Positions 39,650 through 52,483 of a DNA stretch of 64,000 nt are shown here, in pieces. The position numbers and the translations under genes are program-made. The notes beneath the pieces are model-generated. The model did no database searches, was not told where the DNA came from, and was given only the letters and a program-made list of their open reading frames with translations. The DNA lies in contig JAKLJY010000024.1 in the NCBI GenBank assembly GCA_023150895.1, positions 16,245-80,244 on the forward strand. The letters run 5' to 3'. Position 1 is the stretch's first letter. Each line of letters begins with the position of its first letter. Origin of the DNA: Myxococcota bacterium (GTDB lineage Bacteria; Myxococcota_A; Bradymonadia; UBA7976; UBA1532).

Positions 39650-42309
39650 GCGGTGCACCCCGGGGTGGAGGTGCGGATGGCCGCCCGGGCCGCCGCGAGG
39701 CGGGCGACCGGGACGTGGTGGGGCGGACAGGAGACGTAGTCGATGTTCAGCTCGTGGCACAGTTCGATGCTCGCAGGATCACCCATCTGGGCGCCCGTCA
39801 GACCACAGACGAGATCGGGTCGGGCGCGACGGCCGCGCTCCACGGCCAGGCCGACGAGCGCCCCGACGCCGTCCCGATCGAGGCGGGCGAAGGGATCGGC
39901 AGCCAGGATCTCGTTGTCGAGATAAAACGGCAGAAAGCGACTCGCATCATCCCGATGCGTGCCGAAGGTCGTCATCGTGAGGTCGTTCGTCCCGAACAGA
40001 AAGAAGTCGGCGACCGCGGCGAGCTGATCGGCGATCAGGCACGCGCGTGGAACCTCGATCATGGCGCCGACCGTGAACGCGGGCGGCGGCGCCCCCCGCT
40101 CTTCGCACACCCGGCCCGCATGATTCCGGATCCGGCGGCGCAGGCGAGCCATCTCCTCGGCGGCGACGACCATCGGGACGACGATTTGCAGTTCGCCGAC
40201 GGGCCCGACGTCGAGGGCCGCCTCGATGATCGCCCGGACCTGAACTTCGTAGACTTCCGGAAAGGTCAACCCGAGGCGGCAGCCGCGGTGCGCGAGCATC
40301 GGGTTCTCGGGTCGGAGGGTCCTGACCTTGTAGACGAGCACGTCGAGGGGCGTCCGCAGGCGGTCCGCGACATCGGCGAGCTCGGCCGGCACGTCGGTGA
40401 GAAACTCGTGCAGGGGCAGATCGAGAAGGCGGATGGCGACGGGTTCGCCGCGCATCACGGAGAAGATCCGGCGGAAGTCCTCCCGCTGAATGGGGAGGAT
40501 CGCGTCGAGGGCCGCCCGGCGTGCGCGGTCGTCGTCCGCGAGGATCATCTCCCGGACGGAAGAGACACGATCGGCCTCGAGAAACATGTGCTCCGTCCGG
40601 CACAGACCGATGCCTTCGGCGCCGTGTTCGAGGCACGCTTCTGCGTCCGCGACCGTGTCGGCGTTGCCGCGGACCGCCAGCCGACGTCGTGCATCCGCCC
40701 AGCCCATGAGCGTCCGGAAGCTGGGGGGCGGATCGGCCGGGCTCGTGGCCGCTTCGCCGAGGATGACCTCCCCCGTCGTTCCGTCCAGCGTCAGCATCGT
40801 GCCCGCCTCGATCGTCAGGCCCTGATTGCGGACCAGGAGGCGGCCGCGGCGCTCGTCGACCTCGATGTCGGCGCAGCCGGTGACGGCGCAGCGTCCCATG
40901 CCGCGGGCCACGAGGGCGGCGTGGCTCGTCATGCCGCCGCGGGCCGTCAGGACGCCGATCGCGGCCCGCATGGCGGCGAGGTCCTCGGTCGAGGTCTCGA
41001 CCCGCACGAGGATCACGCGCTCCCCCGCCTCGGCCCGCCGGACGACCTCCTCCGGGTCGAAAAACGCCGCGCCGGAGACCGCCCCGGGGCTCGCCGGGAG
41101 TCCGCGGCCAATGACGCGGCGGCGCGCCTGCAGGTCGACACTCGGGTGGAGCAACCGGGAGAGGCGTGCCGGCTCGACCCGGCAGAGGGCCTCGTCGCGG
41201 GAGATCAGGCCCTCGTCGGCCATCTCGACGGCGATGCGGACGGCGGCCCGGGCCGAGCGCTTGGCGTCGCGCGTCTGCAGCATCCAGAGTCGGCCGGATT
41301 CGACGGTGAATTCGACGTCCTGCACGTCGCGGTAGTGGCGTTCGAGCCGGCTCGCAACCTCGGCGAGCGCGGCGAACGCTTCGGGCATGGCGTCTTCGAG
41401 CGAGCGTTGCCCGGCGCCGGCGTCGCGCGCCTCGATCGGCAGGGGCGTGACGGTGCCACGGACGACGTCCTCCCCCTGCGCATTCGGCAGATACTCGCCG
41501 AAGAGTCGTTTCTCACCCGTGTTCGGGCAGCGGGTCACGGCGACGCCCGTGCAGGACCGCTCGTCGCGGTTTCCGAAGACCATGGCCTGGATGGTGACGG
41601 CCGTCCCGAGCCCGTCGGCGATGCCGTTCTGGGCACGAAACTGGACGGCGCGGCGCGTGTTCCAGGAGCGGAAGACGCCCGCGATGGCCTCGCGCAGCTG
41701 CGCACGCGGATCGAGCGGAAAGGGCCGCCCCGTGTGCCGCTGAACGAGGTCGAGGTAGGCGGTCACGAGGGCGGACTGCACTTCGACGGCGGTGGCCGGC
41801 ACGCCGACCGCCCGGTACTCATCGACCACGTCGCGTCGCACCTGGACGAGCGCGTCCGCGTCGACCTCGAGCACGACCGGGGCGAAATTCTCGATGAACC
41901 GTCGCCAGGTATCGACGGCGAAACGGCGATCGCCCGTCCGCCGCGCGAGCACCTCGAGGGTCTCCGGCGTGAAACCGACGTCGAGGACCGTGTCCATCAT
42001 CCCCGGCATCGAGACGGCCGCTCCGGACCGCACGGAGACGAGCAAGGGGGCCTCGCCGTCGCCAAACCGCTCGCCCCGCTCGGACTCGATGAACGCGAGG
42101 CCGCGCTCGACTTCGATCGAGATGGCGTCGAGGAGCGCCTCGCCGCGGGCGAAATACGCCAGGCAAGCGTCGGCCGGGAGGATGAAGCCCGGCGGCACGG
42201 GAATGCCGAGGCGCGCCATTTCGACGAGCCCCGCGCCCTTGCGGCCGAGGCGCAGGTGGGCGTCTTCGATGGGCGGCTCGGTCGTGTCGCCGAAAGTGAA
42301 GGCGCGCAT
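39646..42309 (-). CDS. ppdK: Pyruvate, phosphate dikinase
   Basis: 887 aa, usual length. It interconverts pyruvate, ATP and phosphate with PEP, AMP and diphosphate. The N-terminal nucleotide-binding domain has LGRKGAGLVEMARLGIPVPPGF and SVRSGAAVSMPGMMDTVLDVG. The swivelling phosphohistidine domain has GGMTSHAALVARG (catalytic His, with the regulatory Thr two residues before it). The C-terminal TIM barrel has GLCRTEHMF, TNDLTM, a catalytic Cys in VCGLTGAQMGDP and DYVSC. The promoter at 42381-42409 lies about 70 nt upstream. It is translationally coupled to two lipoprotein genes, an odd arrangement for a cytosolic enzyme. Confidence 0.96.
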   Translation of the reverse strand: MRAFTFGDTTEPPIEDAHLRLGRKGAGLVEMARLGIPVPPGFILPADACLAYFARGEALLDAISIEVERGLAFIESERGERFGDGEAPLLVSVRSGAAVSMPGMMDTVLDVGFTPETLEVLARRTGDRRFAVDTWRRFIENFAPVVLEVDADALVQVRRDVVDEYRAVGVPATAVEVQSALVTAYLDLVQRHTGRPFPLDPRAQLREAIAGVFRSWNTRRAVQFRAQNGIADGLGTAVTIQAMVFGNRDERSCTGVAVTRCPNTGEKRLFGEYLPNAQGEDVVRGTVTPLPIEARDAGAGQRSLEDAMPEAFAALAEVASRLERHYRDVQDVEFTVESGRLWMLQTRDAKRSARAAVRIAVEMADEGLISRDEALCRVEPARLSRLLHPSVDLQARRRVIGRGLPASPGAVSGAAFFDPEEVVRRAEAGERVILVRVETSTEDLAAMRAAIGVLTARGGMTSHAALVARGMGRCAVTGCADIEVDERRGRLLVRNQGLTIEAGTMLTLDGTTGEVILGEAATSPADPPPSFRTLMGWADARRRLAVRGNADTVADAEACLEHGAEGIGLCRTEHMFLEADRVSSVREMILADDDRARRAALDAILPIQREDFRRIFSVMRGEPVAIRLLDLPLHEFLTDVPAELADVADRLRTPLDVLVYKVRTLRPENPMLAHRGCRLGLTFPEVYEVQVRAIIEAALDVGPVGELQIVVPMVVAAEEMARLRRRIRNHAGRVCEERGAPPPAFTVGAMIEVPRACLIADQLAAVADFFLFGTNDLTMTTFGTHRDDASRFLPFYLDNEILAADPFARLDRDGVGALVGLAVERGRRARPDLVCGLTGAQMGDPASIELCHELNIDYVSCPPHHVPVARLAAARAAIRTSTPGCTA

Positions 42310-42380
42310 GTGAACCCGTTCCGACGTCGTTGGCGGCGTGCGGGGCGAGGAATAAGCACGGTACCCGCGGGAAACGCGAC

Positions 42381-42409
42381 CTTCTACCGGATGCCGTCCT
42401 GGGGGTCAA
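42381..42409 (-). promoter_or_regulatory. Sigma-70-type promoter of ppdK and its lipoprotein genes
   Basis: On the minus strand TTGACC (42409-42404) and TAGAAG (42386-42381) are 17 bases apart, matching 5 and 4 of 6 consensus bases. Transcription would begin near 42374, giving a leader of about 65 nt before ATG 42309. Confidence 0.62.
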
Positions 42410-42424
42410 TCGCGGGTGGCGAAC

Positions 42425-42453
42425 TTGCACACACATGTGTCATCTGGCACATT
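42425..42453 (+). promoter_or_regulatory. AT-richer control region with palindrome upstream of the VWA lipoprotein
   Basis: TTGCAC (42425-42430) and CACATT (42448-42453, 3 of 6) are 17 bases apart. The spacer contains the perfect palindrome ACACATGTGT (42431-42440), a possible operator. The stretch 42415-42480 is clearly less GC-rich than its surroundings. It lies between divergent ppdK and the VWA gene. Confidence 0.32.
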
Positions 42454-42488
42454 GTCGGTTGATGTATGCAAATGTCAGGAGTTACCCG

Positions 42489-43547
42489 ATGAAATCCTCC
42501 CGTCTCGGTCGTTCCCGCCATGTCTGGATGTTCACCGCCCTGGCCCTCGGCGCGTGCGGCGACGGCCGGCACTTTGCGCGCGACGACGAAACCGGGCCGA
42601 GTGAAGTGACGGAGAACGGACCTGCGCACTCGGCGACCGGTGGGCCATCGGGGACCGCGGCGTCGGCGGCCGGGCTCGAACTCGTCGACGTCTGGGGCGA
42701 GGGCCTCGAGCTCGAGGTGACCGGGCTGCGGTGGGGGGAAACCGGCGAGATCGAGTTCCTCGTCGGCGCGGCGGATCCGGAGAGCCGGCGCCCCGTCGAA
42801 GGGCTCGACGGGCGGGCCTTCGCCTTTGCGGAGGACGGGCGCGACCTCGGCACCGAGGTGCTGTTCGACGTCTCGAAGGAGCAGAATCTCCGCGTCGCGC
42901 TGGTGCTCGATCTCTCACGCAGCATGGTGGCGGCGGACGCCGTGGAGCCCCTTCAGGCGGCGGCCCGCGGACTTCTGGACGCCCTGCCGAATGGCACGCG
43001 CGTCGGGCTGGTGCAGTTCGCGAGCGAGTATGACCTCGTTCGGGACTTCACGAGCGACCTCTCCCTCCTTGCGACCGACATCGAGGCCCTGGCACCGGCG
43101 ATGGATCGCACCGGTCAGTTCACGAACCTCTGGGGCGCGCTCGGGTACGCGGGTTCGCTCTTCGAGGAGGCCTCCGATGCGGCGGACGGCGAGGGTCGAG
43201 TGGTCGTCGCTTTCACCGACGGCCGCGACAACGTCGCAGAGTCGGACGCGGCAGATGCGCGGGCCCGCCTCGCAGAAGCCGGTGCGCTCGTCTATGCCGT
43301 GGGGCTCGGCACCGAGCTCGACCGGGCGGAGCTGGGCGAGCTGGCCGGACCGTCGCGCTTCGCCGAGACGACCGAGCCCCGGGCGCTCGGTCCCATTTTC
43401 GACGACATCGGGCGTCGCCTCGGGCAGATGATGCGGGTTCGATACGTCACGCCGAAGGTCCGGGGGGCCCATACGCTGGACGTGACGCTGGCCACCGCCG
43501 ACGGTCGACGACGGGGCGGATTCAAGGTCGCTTTCGACCTCGACTGA
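42489..43547 (+). CDS. VWA-domain lipoprotein
   Basis: 352 aa. Lipobox ALGAC at residues about 20-24, then a Ser/Gly/Thr-rich spacer and a beta domain (about 60-135). A complete von Willebrand A domain follows (about 138-320) with the metal site DLSRSM, the Thr in the GQFTNLWGAL loop and the Asp in VVAFTDGRDN. The domain ends with YVTPKVRGAHTLDVTL, usual after bacterial VWA domains. AGGAG at 42477-42481 lies 7 nt before ATG 42489, one of the clearest ribosome-binding sites in the window. It is a single-gene unit, convergent with the small helical protein gene. Ligand unknown. Confidence 0.88.
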   Translation: MKSSRLGRSRHVWMFTALALGACGDGRHFARDDETGPSEVTENGPAHSATGGPSGTAASAAGLELVDVWGEGLELEVTGLRWGETGEIEFLVGAADPESRRPVEGLDGRAFAFAEDGRDLGTEVLFDVSKEQNLRVALVLDLSRSMVAADAVEPLQAAARGLLDALPNGTRVGLVQFASEYDLVRDFTSDLSLLATDIEALAPAMDRTGQFTNLWGALGYAGSLFEEASDAADGEGRVVVAFTDGRDNVAESDAADARARLAEAGALVYAVGLGTELDRAELGELAGPSRFAETTEPRALGPIFDDIGRRLGQMMRVRYVTPKVRGAHTLDVTLATADGRRRGGFKVAFDLD

Positions 43548-43598
43548 GGCGCCATCGCCCGCGCCGCGAGGGACACCCGGCGATCGCAGAGCGGCGTG

Positions 43599-44149
43599 TC
43601 AGGGCTCGTCGGTCGGGGTCGCCCTGCGTCGGGAGCGGCGGGGCGTGCGGGGCGCGTCGGCCTTCTTGACGCGAACCCCCGATTTGACATCCGGCCGGAC
43701 CCCGGCCGGGCCCCCCTTTTCGTTGGGGATGAAGCGGATCTCGGTCACGATCTCGAAGGACAGGCTCGTCAGGACGCGCTGAAGCTCGGCGCCGACGTCG
43801 ACCTTCTCGAGGAACTCGTGGACCTCCTGCTTGACGATGCGAAACATCTCGCCTTTGAACTCGTCGAGCTTGCCCGTGACCCGGTCGCCGACCTCCTTCG
43901 GAATCGGGACGTCGCTGAGGATCTTGCGGACCTGCCCTTCCGTCCCCTCGACGACGTCGTTTCCGACCGAGATCGCCTTGCGCACGACGTCGGCGACGAG
44001 CGTCTCGCGGACCTTCTCGTCCGTCAGCGCGCCCGCGCCCTGGGCGAGCGCCTTCTTCAGGAGGTCCGGAATGAGCGCCTCGAGGCGGGACCGACGGCGG
44101 GGTTCGTCGTCGTCCGGGTCGAACTCGTCCGGGGGATCGCGATCGATCG

Positions 44150-44153
<4 letters not shown>
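43599..44153 (-). CDS. Conserved-looking helical protein of unknown function
   Basis: 184 aa, soluble, very charged. An acidic N-terminus (DEFDPDDDEP) is followed by a basic patch and a long amphipathic helical region (residues about 25-130, LIPDLLKKALAQGAGAL and GKLDEFKGEMFRIVKQEVHEFLEKV). A strand-like FEIVTEIRFIPNEKG and a Lys/Arg-rich disordered tail follow. No family is recognised. The helical region recalls granule- or surface-coating helices, but this is only a resemblance. AGGAGA lies about 6 nt before ATG 44153, which overlaps the TPR gene stop (ATGA). It is the last gene of the tldD-tldE-purA-TPR operon. Confidence 0.72.
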
Positions 44154-48184
<4,031 letters not shown>

Positions 48185-48196
48185 GGGGCGTCCGAA

Positions 48197-49705
48197 TCAC
48201 CAGGCCACTCCGATCGACTCGGTGGCCGACAACCGCGCCGCGCAACCGCCGAGCGCGACGGTCTTGAACTGCAGGGGGTCCTTGCCGCAGAAGCCGACGC
48301 CGGGCAGGCGAGGCTCACCAAAAAAGCGCTCGACGGTCTTCAGTGCGCCGCGCGTCCGGACCGAGAGCGTGCAGGGCAGGAGGTACTCGTCCGTCAGGAC
48401 ACCGTCCCGGATGACCCGCCCGATCTGGATGGTGGTGCTCATCCCCTCGCCGTTGACCTCGCCGCCGAAGGACGACTCGAGCCAGACACCGAGCGAGATG
48501 CCGTCGAGGAAGGCGTCGAGGTTCTGGGTGACGAACGACGGCGCGGCCGGGAGCAGCCACGTGTCGGTCATGCGCACCAGTCGGGGATGCCCGAGCTCGG
48601 AGAAACCATGCCCGTTGCTCGGCACGCCGAACCGCCCGGCCGTCTCGCGCCCATGGAGCAGGCCGACGACGCGGCCGTGGTCGATGAGCGTCACGGCCTC
48701 GACGGGCACCCCCTCATCGTCGATGAAGTGTCCGCCGAATCCCCCCGGCCCTCCGGTCGGGTCCATCGGGCCGTCGACGAGTCGAACGGCGGGCGACGCG
48801 AGCATCTCGTCGACCGGGCGCCCGTCGGCCTCGAAGAGGCCAGAACCGCCTTGCTGAACGATGTCGGCCTCGAAGTTGTGCCCGCAGGCCTCGTGAACGA
48901 AGACCATCGCCGACGGCGCGAGGACGAAGTGGGTCAGGCGCCGCCGCTCCTCCGGCGTCAGCGCGCGGGCACCGAGCAACGAGACGACCCGGTCGAGCCC
49001 GAGTTTCAGCTCGGACGCGAGCGCCGGGGTGAGCGTGCCGTCCGTCGCGACGAGGGCCTCGAGCGTCGAAAGGGCGCCGAACGTGACGCGATACCGGGCT
49101 CGGGCCGGCTCCCGGGTGGCCTGCAATTCGATCCGCACGAAGGCCTGCGGCAGCGTCTGCGTTCGCCAGAGGCCCTCGAGGTCGGCGACGACCTTGTCTT
49201 CGACCTGTGCGAACGCACGCACCTGATGCGTGATGACCACGCCGGCGGGCGTCGCTGCGGCAACGGCCCGTTCGAGCGCATCGAGCAGCGCCTGGAAGCG
49301 GCCGGCGAGCACCGCCGGGGCCGGCAGGCCCGTCGACGCGCCGAAGTGACGCCGGTCGCGAGACGCCAGTGGCGCGAGCACGAGGTCGCCGGCGGGCTGA
49401 GCCTCCAGGACCCGCAGCGCTTCGTCGAGTCGCAGCCTCGCCTCGATGGGCGATAGGTCGCCGAGGCTCGCCTCGACCATGCGGCCGCCGTCCCCGACGA
49501 GGCGAACGACCAGGCCGCTCTTGACCGCAAAGGGAACGAGCGTTCGCCGGCCGTCGAGCTCTCGCTGCACTTCGGCGCGCGTCACCCGCTCGTAGCACGC
49601 GTCGGCTCCGGCGACCCGGCCTTCGAGCGCGGTGAACGTCGTCTCGAGCAGGCTGCGGACCGGGGCTTCGTGGTCGATCGTTTCGGGGCCGTCGAATCTG
49701 GGCAT
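48197..49705 (-). CDS. tldD: TldD metalloprotease catalytic subunit
   Basis: 502 aa. Carries the zinc motif HExxxH as HEACGH (His271, Glu272, His276) with the downstream metal-ligand Cys region of the family. The FIDDEGVPVEAVTLIDHGRVVGLLHGRETA segment is strongly TldD. It forms a barrel with TldE and degrades peptides threaded into the chamber. ATG 49705 was chosen because upstream in-frame residues do not match the family. First gene of the tldD-tldE-purA-TPR-helical protein series (gaps 12 and 37 nt, then two 4-nt overlaps). It is divergent from nuoA. Confidence 0.92.
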   Translation of the reverse strand: MPRFDGPETIDHEAPVRSLLETTFTALEGRVAGADACYERVTRAEVQRELDGRRTLVPFAVKSGLVVRLVGDGGRMVEASLGDLSPIEARLRLDEALRVLEAQPAGDLVLAPLASRDRRHFGASTGLPAPAVLAGRFQALLDALERAVAAATPAGVVITHQVRAFAQVEDKVVADLEGLWRTQTLPQAFVRIELQATREPARARYRVTFGALSTLEALVATDGTLTPALASELKLGLDRVVSLLGARALTPEERRRLTHFVLAPSAMVFVHEACGHNFEADIVQQGGSGLFEADGRPVDEMLASPAVRLVDGPMDPTGGPGGFGGHFIDDEGVPVEAVTLIDHGRVVGLLHGRETAGRFGVPSNGHGFSELGHPRLVRMTDTWLLPAAPSFVTQNLDAFLDGISLGVWLESSFGGEVNGEGMSTTIQIGRVIRDGVLTDEYLLPCTLSVRTRGALKTVERFFGEPRLPGVGFCGKDPLQFKTVALGGCAARLSATESIGVAW

Positions 49706-49757
49706 GAGGTCTGAGCGCCCGCAGGTCGGGGCGGGAAAGTCGGTTCGCGAGGCCGGG

Positions 49758-49766
49758 ACCATAACA
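49758..49766 (-). promoter_or_regulatory. Candidate extended -10 promoter of tldD
   Basis: Minus-strand TGTTATGGT (49766-49758) fits TGnTATnnT, an extended -10 element. No good -35 lies 17 bases upstream. The start would be near 49751, about 46 nt before ATG 49705. Confidence 0.4.
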
Positions 49767-49834
49767 CGACCCGACCGCGATCGGCACCCCGACCGGCGAT
49801 TTCGGCGCGAGTCCTACATGTGCCCGCGGGCCGA

Positions 49835-49862
49835 TTGACAATTCGCGACCCCGGTGTTAGGC
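49835..49862 (+). promoter_or_regulatory. Candidate promoter of the nuo operon
   Basis: Perfect TTGACA (49835-49840), 16 bases, then TTAGGC (49857-49862). The -35 is ideal and the -10 poor by E. coli standards. The dnaJ upstream region has a similar TTGACA with TTAGCC, so this -10 form may be normal for this host. It leaves a leader of about 77 nt before GTG 49945. Confidence 0.45.
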
Positions 49863-49944
49863 AACGCCCAACTTTCGCCGGCCTTCGACGCCCGGGCATG
49901 AGAAGCCGGGGTCGCCGCAGCGGCGGTTCCCCTGGAGAGACGCA

Positions 49945-50316
49945 GTGCACGAGCAATATGTCACGCTGGCCACGTTGGCCGTCGTCGCGGTGGTGCTCGG
50001 CGGGCTGATCCTGATCCTCAACCGGATCCTCGGCCCCCAGAAGTGGACGAAGTCGAAACTCGATACGTTCGAGACCGGCAACGAACCCGAAGGGGACGCC
50101 CGGCATCGGTTCAGCATCCGGTTTTATCTCGTCGCGATCCTGTTCATCCTCTTCGACATCGAAGCGGTCTTTCTCTTCCCGTGGGCCGTGGTCTACCGCG
50201 AGTACATCGGGGCGGGCCTCGGGCTGTTCATGTTCATGGAGATGCTGGTCTTCGTGACCATCCTGGGTCTCGGTCTCGCCTACGTATGGCGAAAGGGAGC
50301 GCTCGAATGGGACTAG
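49945..50316 (+). CDS. nuoA: NADH-quinone oxidoreductase subunit A
   Basis: 123 aa with three membrane helices. The conserved family motif LDTFETGNEPEGDARHRFSIRFYLVAILFILFDIEAVFLFPWA is recognisable in short pieces: the E/D-rich loop between helices 1 and 2, then FDIEAVFLFPW. NuoA is part of the membrane arm near the quinone site. It starts at GTG 49945 with GGAG about 8 nt upstream. First gene of a nuoA-B-C-D-G-H operon; nuoB begins 10 nt before its stop. Confidence 0.95.
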   Translation: MHEQYVTLATLAVVAVVLGGLILILNRILGPQKWTKSKLDTFETGNEPEGDARHRFSIRFYLVAILFILFDIEAVFLFPWAVVYREYIGAGLGLFMFMEMLVFVTILGLGLAYVWRKGALEWD

Positions 50317-50786
50317 AGTCCAACCTCACGGGGACGTTCGTCGGGACGCGCCTCTCGGACGCCCTGAACTGGGCCCGCAAGTACTCGCTCTTCCAGTACC
50401 CGTTCGTCACGGCGTGCTGCGGCATGGAGTTCATGTCCGCGGCGTGCAGCCACTACGACATCTCGCGCTTCGGCGCCGAGATTCCGCGGTTCTCGCCCCG
50501 ACAGGCGGACCTCCTCTTCGTCGTCGGCACGGTGAGCCACAAGCTCGCCCCCGTGCTTCGCAAGGTCTACGACCAGATGTGTGATCCCAAGTGGGTCGTC
50601 TCGTTCGGCGCCTGCGCGTCGAGCGGCGGCTTCTACGACAACTACTGCACCGTGCAGGGCATCGACACGATCATCCCGGTCGACGTCTACATTCCGGGTT
50701 GCCCTCCCCGGCCGGAGCAGGTCCTGGACGCGCTCATCATGCTCCAGGAGAAGATCCAGCGAGAGCCGTTGGAGAAGCAGGCGTGA
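50307..50786 (+). CDS. nuoB: NADH-quinone oxidoreductase subunit B
   Basis: 159 aa. Holds the N2 4Fe-4S cluster ligands: ACCGMEF (two adjacent Cys), Cys in GACASSGGFYDNYC and Cys in IPGCPPRPEQ. This is the cluster that passes electrons to quinone. The overlap with nuoA is 10 nt and the stop overlaps nuoC (GTGA), so translation is coupled. Confidence 0.96.
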   Translation: MGLESNLTGTFVGTRLSDALNWARKYSLFQYPFVTACCGMEFMSAACSHYDISRFGAEIPRFSPRQADLLFVVGTVSHKLAPVLRKVYDQMCDPKWVVSFGACASSGGFYDNYCTVQGIDTIIPVDVYIPGCPPRPEQVLDALIMLQEKIQREPLEKQA

Positions 50787-51274
50787 GCAAGAAGGCCATA
50801 GAGCGCCTCTCGGCGAAGTTCGCCGATCAGGTGCTCGCCACCCACGACGCGCACGGCGACGAGACGGCCGTGATCAAACGCGACCGGTTGCTCGACATCC
50901 TCAGGTTCCTGCGGGACGAGAAAGACCTCGCCTTCGACATGCCCATCGACCTCACCGTGGTCGATTGGTACCGCAAGCGCGAACCGCGGTTCGAGGTCGT
51001 CTATCACCTGTACTCGGTGACGATGAAGCACCGACTTCGTCTCAAGGTCCCCGTGGACGAGGACGATGCGCGGGTCCCGAGCTCATACCCGGTCTGGCCG
51101 GGCTTCGACTGGTACGAGCGCGAAGCCTACGACCTCTACGGCGTCGTCTTCGACGGGCACCCGAACCTGAAGCGCATCCTGATGTGGGAAGGTTTCGAGG
51201 GGCACCCCCTTCGCAAGGACTACCCCATCAACAAGCGCCAGCCCATCACCACCCTTCTCGGTGAGAAGTCCTGA
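50783..51274 (+). CDS. nuoC: NADH-quinone oxidoreductase subunit C
   Basis: 163 aa. The 30-kDa subunit motif is complete: YPVWPGFDWYEREAYDLYGV followed by HPNLKRILMWEGFEGHPLRKDYP. It is a free NuoC, not fused to NuoD as in E. coli. GTG 50783 overlaps the nuoB stop; nuoD begins 3 nt after its stop. Confidence 0.95.
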   Translation: MSKKAIERLSAKFADQVLATHDAHGDETAVIKRDRLLDILRFLRDEKDLAFDMPIDLTVVDWYRKREPRFEVVYHLYSVTMKHRLRLKVPVDEDDARVPSSYPVWPGFDWYEREAYDLYGVVFDGHPNLKRILMWEGFEGHPLRKDYPINKRQPITTLLGEKS

Positions 51275-51277
51275 ACC

Positions 51278-52483
51278 ATGGCCGAGATCCTTCTGGAAAC
51301 CGAGGGCGGCGACCTCGACAGCGTCCCCATGAACCTGCAGATGGGACCCTCGCATCCGGCGATGCATGGGACCATCAAGATGCGATTGCGGCTCGACGGC
51401 GAGATCGTCACCCGCTCGGAGGTCGAGGTCGGGTACCTGCACCGGGGCTTCGAGAAGTCCTGCGAGCACGTCACCTGGACACAGGTGATGCCGTTCACCG
51501 ACCGGCTGAACTACGTCAGCCCGCTGTGCAACAACGTCGGTTACTGCATGGCCGTCGAAAAGCTGCTCGGGATTCGCGCCACCGATCGTTGCGAGTACAT
51601 CCGCATGATCATGGCCGAGACGAGCCGGATCGGCGACCACATGACCTGCATCGGCGCCAGCGCGATGGAGCTCGGTGGTTTCACCGCCTTCCTGTACGCC
51701 ATCGAGGTCCGCGAGGAGATCTGGCGGGTCGTCGAGACCGTGACCGGCGCCCGGCTGACCCACAGCTACTGCCGCGTCGGCGGACTCAAGGACGACTTGC
51801 CGCCCGACTTCGCCGCCAACTGGCGGTCCATCGGCAAGAAGATCCGGACCCTCATCGACGACATTCATGCGTTGCTCGACAAGAACCGGATCTTCCTCGA
51901 CCGCATGATCGACGTGGGCGTGATTTCCGCCGATCGGGCGGTCTCCTATGGGTTCACGGGCCCCTGCCTGCGCAGCACCGGCGTCGACTACGACGTCCGC
52001 AAGGCCGCGCCGTACATGAAGTACGACCGCATGGAGTTCGAGGTCCCCATCGGCAGCAAGGGCGACAACTACGATCGTTACCTCGTCCGCATGGAGGAGA
52101 TCGAACAGTCGCTGCGGATCGTCGACCAGTGCCTCGCGCAGATCGAGCCCGGCCCGATCAACGTCGACGACGGACGCCTCGTGCTGCCCAACAAGGACGA
52201 GGTCTACGGATCGATCGAGGGCACCATCGCCCATTTCAAGATCATCATGGAGGGCATCCGCGTGCCCCCCGGCGAGGTCTACAGCTACACCGAGGCCGGC
52301 AACGGCGAACTCGGTTTCTACCTGGTGAGCACCGGCGAAGGCCGCCCCTACAAGTGCCGCGTGCGGCCGCCCTGCTGGTCGTTCATGCAAGCCCTGCACG
52401 AGATGCTCGAGGGGTATCAGGTGGCTGACATCGTGCCCACCTTCGGTTCCGTCAACATGATTGGCGGGGAGTGCGACCGCTGA
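51278..52483 (+). CDS. nuoD: NADH-quinone oxidoreductase subunit D
   Basis: 401 aa, the 49-kDa subunit. MGPSHPAMHG near the N-terminus contains the quinone-site His; VEVGYLHRGFEK, TDRLNYVSP and the C-terminal SFMQALHEMLEGYQVADIVPTFGS and DCDR-like GECDR end are typical. It shapes the quinone pocket with NuoB. Its stop shares TGATG with nuoG. In most operons nuoE and nuoF would follow; here they do not. Confidence 0.96.
   Translation: MAEILLETEGGDLDSVPMNLQMGPSHPAMHGTIKMRLRLDGEIVTRSEVEVGYLHRGFEKSCEHVTWTQVMPFTDRLNYVSPLCNNVGYCMAVEKLLGIRATDRCEYIRMIMAETSRIGDHMTCIGASAMELGGFTAFLYAIEVREEIWRVVETVTGARLTHSYCRVGGLKDDLPPDFAANWRSIGKKIRTLIDDIHALLDKNRIFLDRMIDVGVISADRAVSYGFTGPCLRSTGVDYDVRKAAPYMKYDRMEFEVPIGSKGDNYDRYLVRMEEIEQSLRIVDQCLAQIEPGPINVDDGRLVLPNKDEVYGSIEGTIAHFKIIMEGIRVPPGEVYSYTEAGNGELGFYLVSTGEGRPYKCRVRPPCWSFMQALHEMLEGYQVADIVPTFGSVNMIGGECDR

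Noticed and set aside
42445..42459. TGGCAC resembling a sigma-54 -24 element
   Set aside because: The expected TTGC -12 element is not at the required distance (CGGT is there).
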